From Rufibacter tibetensis (GTDB lineage: Bacteria > Bacteroidota > Bacteroidia > Cytophagales > Hymenobacteraceae), in NCBI RefSeq assembly GCF_001310085.1, contig NZ_CP012643.1, positions 3,579,501 to 3,643,500 of the forward strand: a stretch of 64,000 nt of DNA, in the 5' to 3' direction. Position 1 is the first letter of the stretch, and the number at the start of each line of letters is the position of its first letter. A model generated the notes under the pieces. That model was not told where the DNA came from, did not search any database, and saw only the letters and a program-made list of their open reading frames with translations. Below are positions 61,283 to 64,000 of the stretch, piece after piece. A program made the translations under genes and the position numbers.

Positions 61283-62737
61283 TTAAAACAACTGGTATTT
61301 TGACAGCTCCTTGGACGGCAATTCTGAAGAACCCATCAGGTAAACGTCAATCGCTCTTGCGGCTTCGCGTCCGTCTGAAATGGCCCAAACTACCAGTGAC
61401 TGACCACGGCAGGCGTCTCCAGCCGAGAAGATGCCGGGCACATTGGTTTGCCAGTCGTTCAATTTAAAGTTACCCCGGCGGTCTAGTTCAAACTTGAAGT
61501 TGGAAGTAAATGCATCGTGTTCGGGACGCTCATAGCCGATCGCGATTAAAGCCAGGTCGCAAGGCAGAATGCGTTCGCTGTTCGGCTTCTCCGTGTATTC
61601 AGATTGGTTTTTCCATTCCAGTTCCACCACACGCAAGCCTTTCACATGCCCGTTTTCATCGGCAATGAATTCCTTGTTCAGCCAGCCCCAGCTTCGTTCA
61701 CAACCTTCTTCGTGGGAAGAGGAGGAGGAAAGAGTCACCGGAACTTCAGGCCATGGATTAGTTGGATGCCGCTCGGACGAAGGCATGAAACGGTACTGCA
61801 ACTGCGTCACAGATTTGGCAAAGTGACGGTTGGCTGTACCAACGCAGTCAGAACCGGTATCGCCGCCACCAATCACAAGCACGTGCTTACCAAACGCATT
61901 GATGTCATTCTCGGGAGCAATCTGGGCACCGTCAACGCGGCGGTTCTGCAGCCCAAGATAATCCATGGCAAAATGAATGCCTTTCAGGTGATTGCCAGGA
62001 ATAGCGATGGCACGTGGTTTTGTAGAGCCAATGCACAACAGCACCGCATCATACTTCCGGTACAACTTCTTGAGGGTGGTGTCTTGCCCTATTTTGCGGT
62101 TGTACTTGAACTTGATGCCTTCCGCTTCCAGAATGACCAGGCGGCGGTCAATGGTCCATTTTTCCAGTTTGAAATCAGGAATGCCGTAGCGGAGCAAACC
62201 ACCGGCTTTCTCGTCTTTCTCAAACACGGTGACCTTGTGCCCGGCTTTGTTCAATTGGGCAGCAGCAGCTAGTCCGGCGGGGCCAGACCCTACCACCGCT
62301 ACTTTCTTGCCCGTTCTTTGAAGGGGAGGCTCAGGTTTTACCAAGCCCATTTCAAATGACTTCTCGGCAATAGATTTCTCTATGTGCTCAATGGTCACGG
62401 CCGGTTTGTTGATAGACAGCACGCAGCTGCTCTCGCACGGAGCAGGGCAAATGCGGCCGGTAAACTCCGGGAAGTTATTCGTGCGGTACAGCACCCTGAT
62501 GGCCCGTTCCCAATCTCCCTCAGACACCGCATCATTGAAATCCGGGATCAGGTTGCCTAGTGGGCAGCCGTTGTGGCAAAAGGGAATACCGCAGTCCATG
62601 CAGCGGGATGCCTGTTGCTTGGTCTTCTCCTCAGGAAAGGGAAGGTAAATCTCGTTAGAGTCGTTCACCCGAACTTTAGGATCGCGGGTTCCGGGTAGCT
62701 CCCGGTTGTATTTTAAGAATCCGTCTGCTATTCCCAT
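61283..62737 (-). CDS. gltD: Glutamate synthase small subunit
   Basis: 484-residue beta subunit of NADPH-dependent glutamate synthase; it passes electrons from NADPH through FAD and iron-sulfur clusters to the large subunit. N-terminal cluster cysteines: Cys46, Cys49, Cys54, Cys58 (CMDCGIPFCHNGCPLGN) and Cys97, Cys101, Cys105. FAD loop GSGPAG at 150-155; NADPH loop VIGGGDTGSDC near 290. Its ATG overlaps the gltB stop by one base (TAATG), so the subunits are translationally coupled. Confidence 0.96.
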   Translation of the reverse strand: MGIADGFLKYNRELPGTRDPKVRVNDSNEIYLPFPEEKTKQQASRCMDCGIPFCHNGCPLGNLIPDFNDAVSEGDWERAIRVLYRTNNFPEFTGRICPAPCESSCVLSINKPAVTIEHIEKSIAEKSFEMGLVKPEPPLQRTGKKVAVVGSGPAGLAAAAQLNKAGHKVTVFEKDEKAGGLLRYGIPDFKLEKWTIDRRLVILEAEGIKFKYNRKIGQDTTLKKLYRKYDAVLLCIGSTKPRAIAIPGNHLKGIHFAMDYLGLQNRRVDGAQIAPENDINAFGKHVLVIGGGDTGSDCVGTANRHFAKSVTQLQYRFMPSSERHPTNPWPEVPVTLSSSSSHEEGCERSWGWLNKEFIADENGHVKGLRVVELEWKNQSEYTEKPNSERILPCDLALIAIGYERPEHDAFTSNFKFELDRRGNFKLNDWQTNVPGIFSAGDACRGQSLVVWAISDGREAARAIDVYLMGSSELPSKELSKYQLF

Positions 62738-64000
62738 TACGCCAATATTCTTTCTGTTTCTTTATCTTGTAATTGCAAGGCCTTTTTCAAATCATGTGGC
62801 ATCACTTTCCGGAAGTGCTCACGGTGATGGTCCCAGTTTTCAAGGAACTCCTGCGCCAGTATGCTACCGGTATAAGCCACATGCTCCTGCAGTTTCTGTA
62901 CAATCCAGCTTAAGTCTTCTGCTTCTGGATCTTCCAACCCCACCATGTCCAGGTTGCATTGCTCTACATGGCTAGGATCTGGCGCGTAGAGATACGCCAT
63001 ACCACCACTCATGCCCGCCGCGAAGTTTTTTCCAATAGCACCCAGCACCAGTACCTTTCCGCCGGTCATGTACTCGCAACCGTGGTCGCCAATGCCTTCC
63101 ACTACCGCCTCAGCGCCGGAGTTCCGCACGCAGAAGCGCTCACCAGCCAACCCGTTGATGTACACTTTGCCGGAGGTGGCGCCGTAAAGGGCCACGTTGC
63201 CGGTAATGATGTGTTCATGGGGCAGGTAGTTACTTTCCTTGAAAGGCTGCAAAATCAACTTGCCTCCAGAAAGCCCTTTGCCCAGGTAGTCATTGGCCTC
63301 GCCGTATAACTTAAAGGAAATACCCGGTGCTAAAAACGCCCCAAAGCTTTGACCCGCTGAGCCATAGAACTGAGCTCTAAAGCTGTCTTCCGGTAAGCCG
63401 TGCTTCCCAAAATTTTTGGAGATCTCATATGACAACATGGTGCCCGTTGACCGGTCCACGTTGATGATGCGGTATTCCACTTCGGTGTTGCCTTTCTTCA
63501 AATCACGGATAAGCTTTCTGTCCAAGACTTTGCTTATCTCATGGTCCTGCTCAATCTGCTTGTAAGTACCCACGTTTCTTGGCGCGTACTCCTGGTAGAA
63601 GATAGGGGAGAGGTCCAGGTTCTTCAGTTTCCAATGGTTTAGGTCGGTTCTGATCTTTAATACCTGTGACTGGCCCACCATTTCATTGATGGTTCTGAAG
63701 CCTAGAGAAGCCATGATCTGCCGTAATTCCATGGCCAGGAAGGTGAACAGGTTCACCACGTGGTCAGGGTCGCCGGTGAAAAGGGCGCGCAGTTCTGGGT
63801 TCTGCGTAGCGATACCTACCGGGCAAGTGTTCAGGTGGCATTTACGCATCATGATACAGCCTTCGGTGATCAAAGCAGCAGTTGCTACGCCGTACTCCTC
63901 GGCTCCCAGCAGGGTAGCTACGGCCAGGTCATAGCCGGTCAGAATCTTGCCATCGGTCTGCAACACCACGCGGCTGCGCAGGTTGTTTTTGATAAGCGTC
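62737..64000 (-). CDS. gltB: Glutamate synthase large subunit, C-terminal part (truncated by window edge)
   Basis: About 420 C-terminal residues of the roughly 1500-residue alpha subunit, which transfers ammonia from glutamine to 2-oxoglutarate. The frame is open past the right edge (reading ...LIKNNLRSRVVLQTDG), so the start is outside. Visible: the end of the FMN-barrel domain with the [3Fe-4S] cysteines in CIMMRKCHLNTCPVGIATQ, and the C-terminal beta-helix domain with its glycine-rich repeats (for example GAEAVVEGIGDHGCEYMTGGKVLVLG). Operon with gltD. Confidence 0.96.
   Translation of the reverse strand, partial: TLIKNNLRSRVVLQTDGKILTGYDLAVATLLGAEEYGVATAALITEGCIMMRKCHLNTCPVGIATQNPELRALFTGDPDHVVNLFTFLAMELRQIMASLGFRTINEMVGQSQVLKIRTDLNHWKLKNLDLSPIFYQEYAPRNVGTYKQIEQDHEISKVLDRKLIRDLKKGNTEVEYRIINVDRSTGTMLSYEISKNFGKHGLPEDSFRAQFYGSAGQSFGAFLAPGISFKLYGEANDYLGKGLSGGKLILQPFKESNYLPHEHIITGNVALYGATSGKVYINGLAGERFCVRNSGAEAVVEGIGDHGCEYMTGGKVLVLGAIGKNFAAGMSGGMAYLYAPDPSHVEQCNLDMVGLEDPEAEDLSWIVQKLQEHVAYTGSILAQEFLENWDHHREHFRKVMPHDLKKALQLQDKETERILA

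Overview
The window looks like the chromosome of a Bacteroidota bacterium of the order Cytophagales, probably Hymenobacteraceae (Rufibacter, Pontibacter or relatives). This placement is inferred from content: a SusC/SusD pair, two GH92 mannosidases, a GbsR-controlled RND pump, DUF4890- and DUF6600-like secreted proteins, a LytS/LytTR pair, Bacteroidota-type promoters (TTG-N19-TAnnTTTG) and few Shine-Dalgarno sites. No rRNA, tRNA, CRISPR array, prophage or transposase gene was seen. Most of the window is ordinary core or adaptive chromosome; the unusual material is in the intergenic DNA and a few odd small proteins.

Layout. 0-11.4 kb: a POT peptide transporter cut by the left edge, a DinB-fold protein, a secreted esterase, a fatty-acid desaturase, the murein-recycling kinase AnmK, a SusC/SusD outer-membrane uptake pair and an AT-rich membrane protein. 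11.4-18.9 kb (minus strand): an S9 peptidase, a GAF protein with a decayed histidine-kinase core, small and lipoprotein genes, and a threonine-aldolase-family PLP enzyme. 18.9-21.9 kb: AT-rich and gene-poor, with ArsC, a small secreted helical protein behind a clear promoter, and CsbD. 21.9-28.5 kb: a coiled-coil protein with a J-domain-like segment, PepD, a quinone-oxidoreductase-like enzyme, an aldo/keto reductase and an APC permease. 28.9-35.1 kb (plus strand): a GT2 glycosyltransferase, a flavodoxin-fold reductase, a GH92 enzyme, a sulfotransferase and a dienelactone-hydrolase-like protein. 35.2-43.1 kb: a barrel-like protein, a triple-PAS histidine kinase, a second aldo/keto reductase, a NIPSNAP protein, a second GH92 and an acyl-carrier-like protein with Thr at the prosthetic-group site.

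43.3-49.6 kb is a complete tripartite efflux operon (GbsR regulator, TolC, adaptor, RND pump). Two almost identical 24-bp palindromes, upstream of the regulator and upstream of tolC, are its probable operators. 49.8-52.3 kb holds an M28 peptidase and a Tat-exported SGNH hydrolase. A 1.5-kb gap follows with a likely 38-residue peptide gene. 53.7-55.8 kb is a LytS-type kinase and LytTR regulator with overlapping genes, plus a 49-residue ORF. 56.4-64 kb carries a DUF4890-like protein, a membrane histidine kinase, a DUF6600-like secreted protein, an epoxide-hydrolase-like enzyme, and gltD with the 3' part of gltB, which runs off the right edge.

The intergenic DNA carries several repeat families. 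One is a MITE-like element with about 39-bp terminal inverted repeats, present twice in opposite orientation. A second inverted-repeat element of about 86 bp occurs twice. There are also a 29-bp perfect palindrome, two terminators that share a stem sequence, and about nine copies of a degenerate 31-bp motif.
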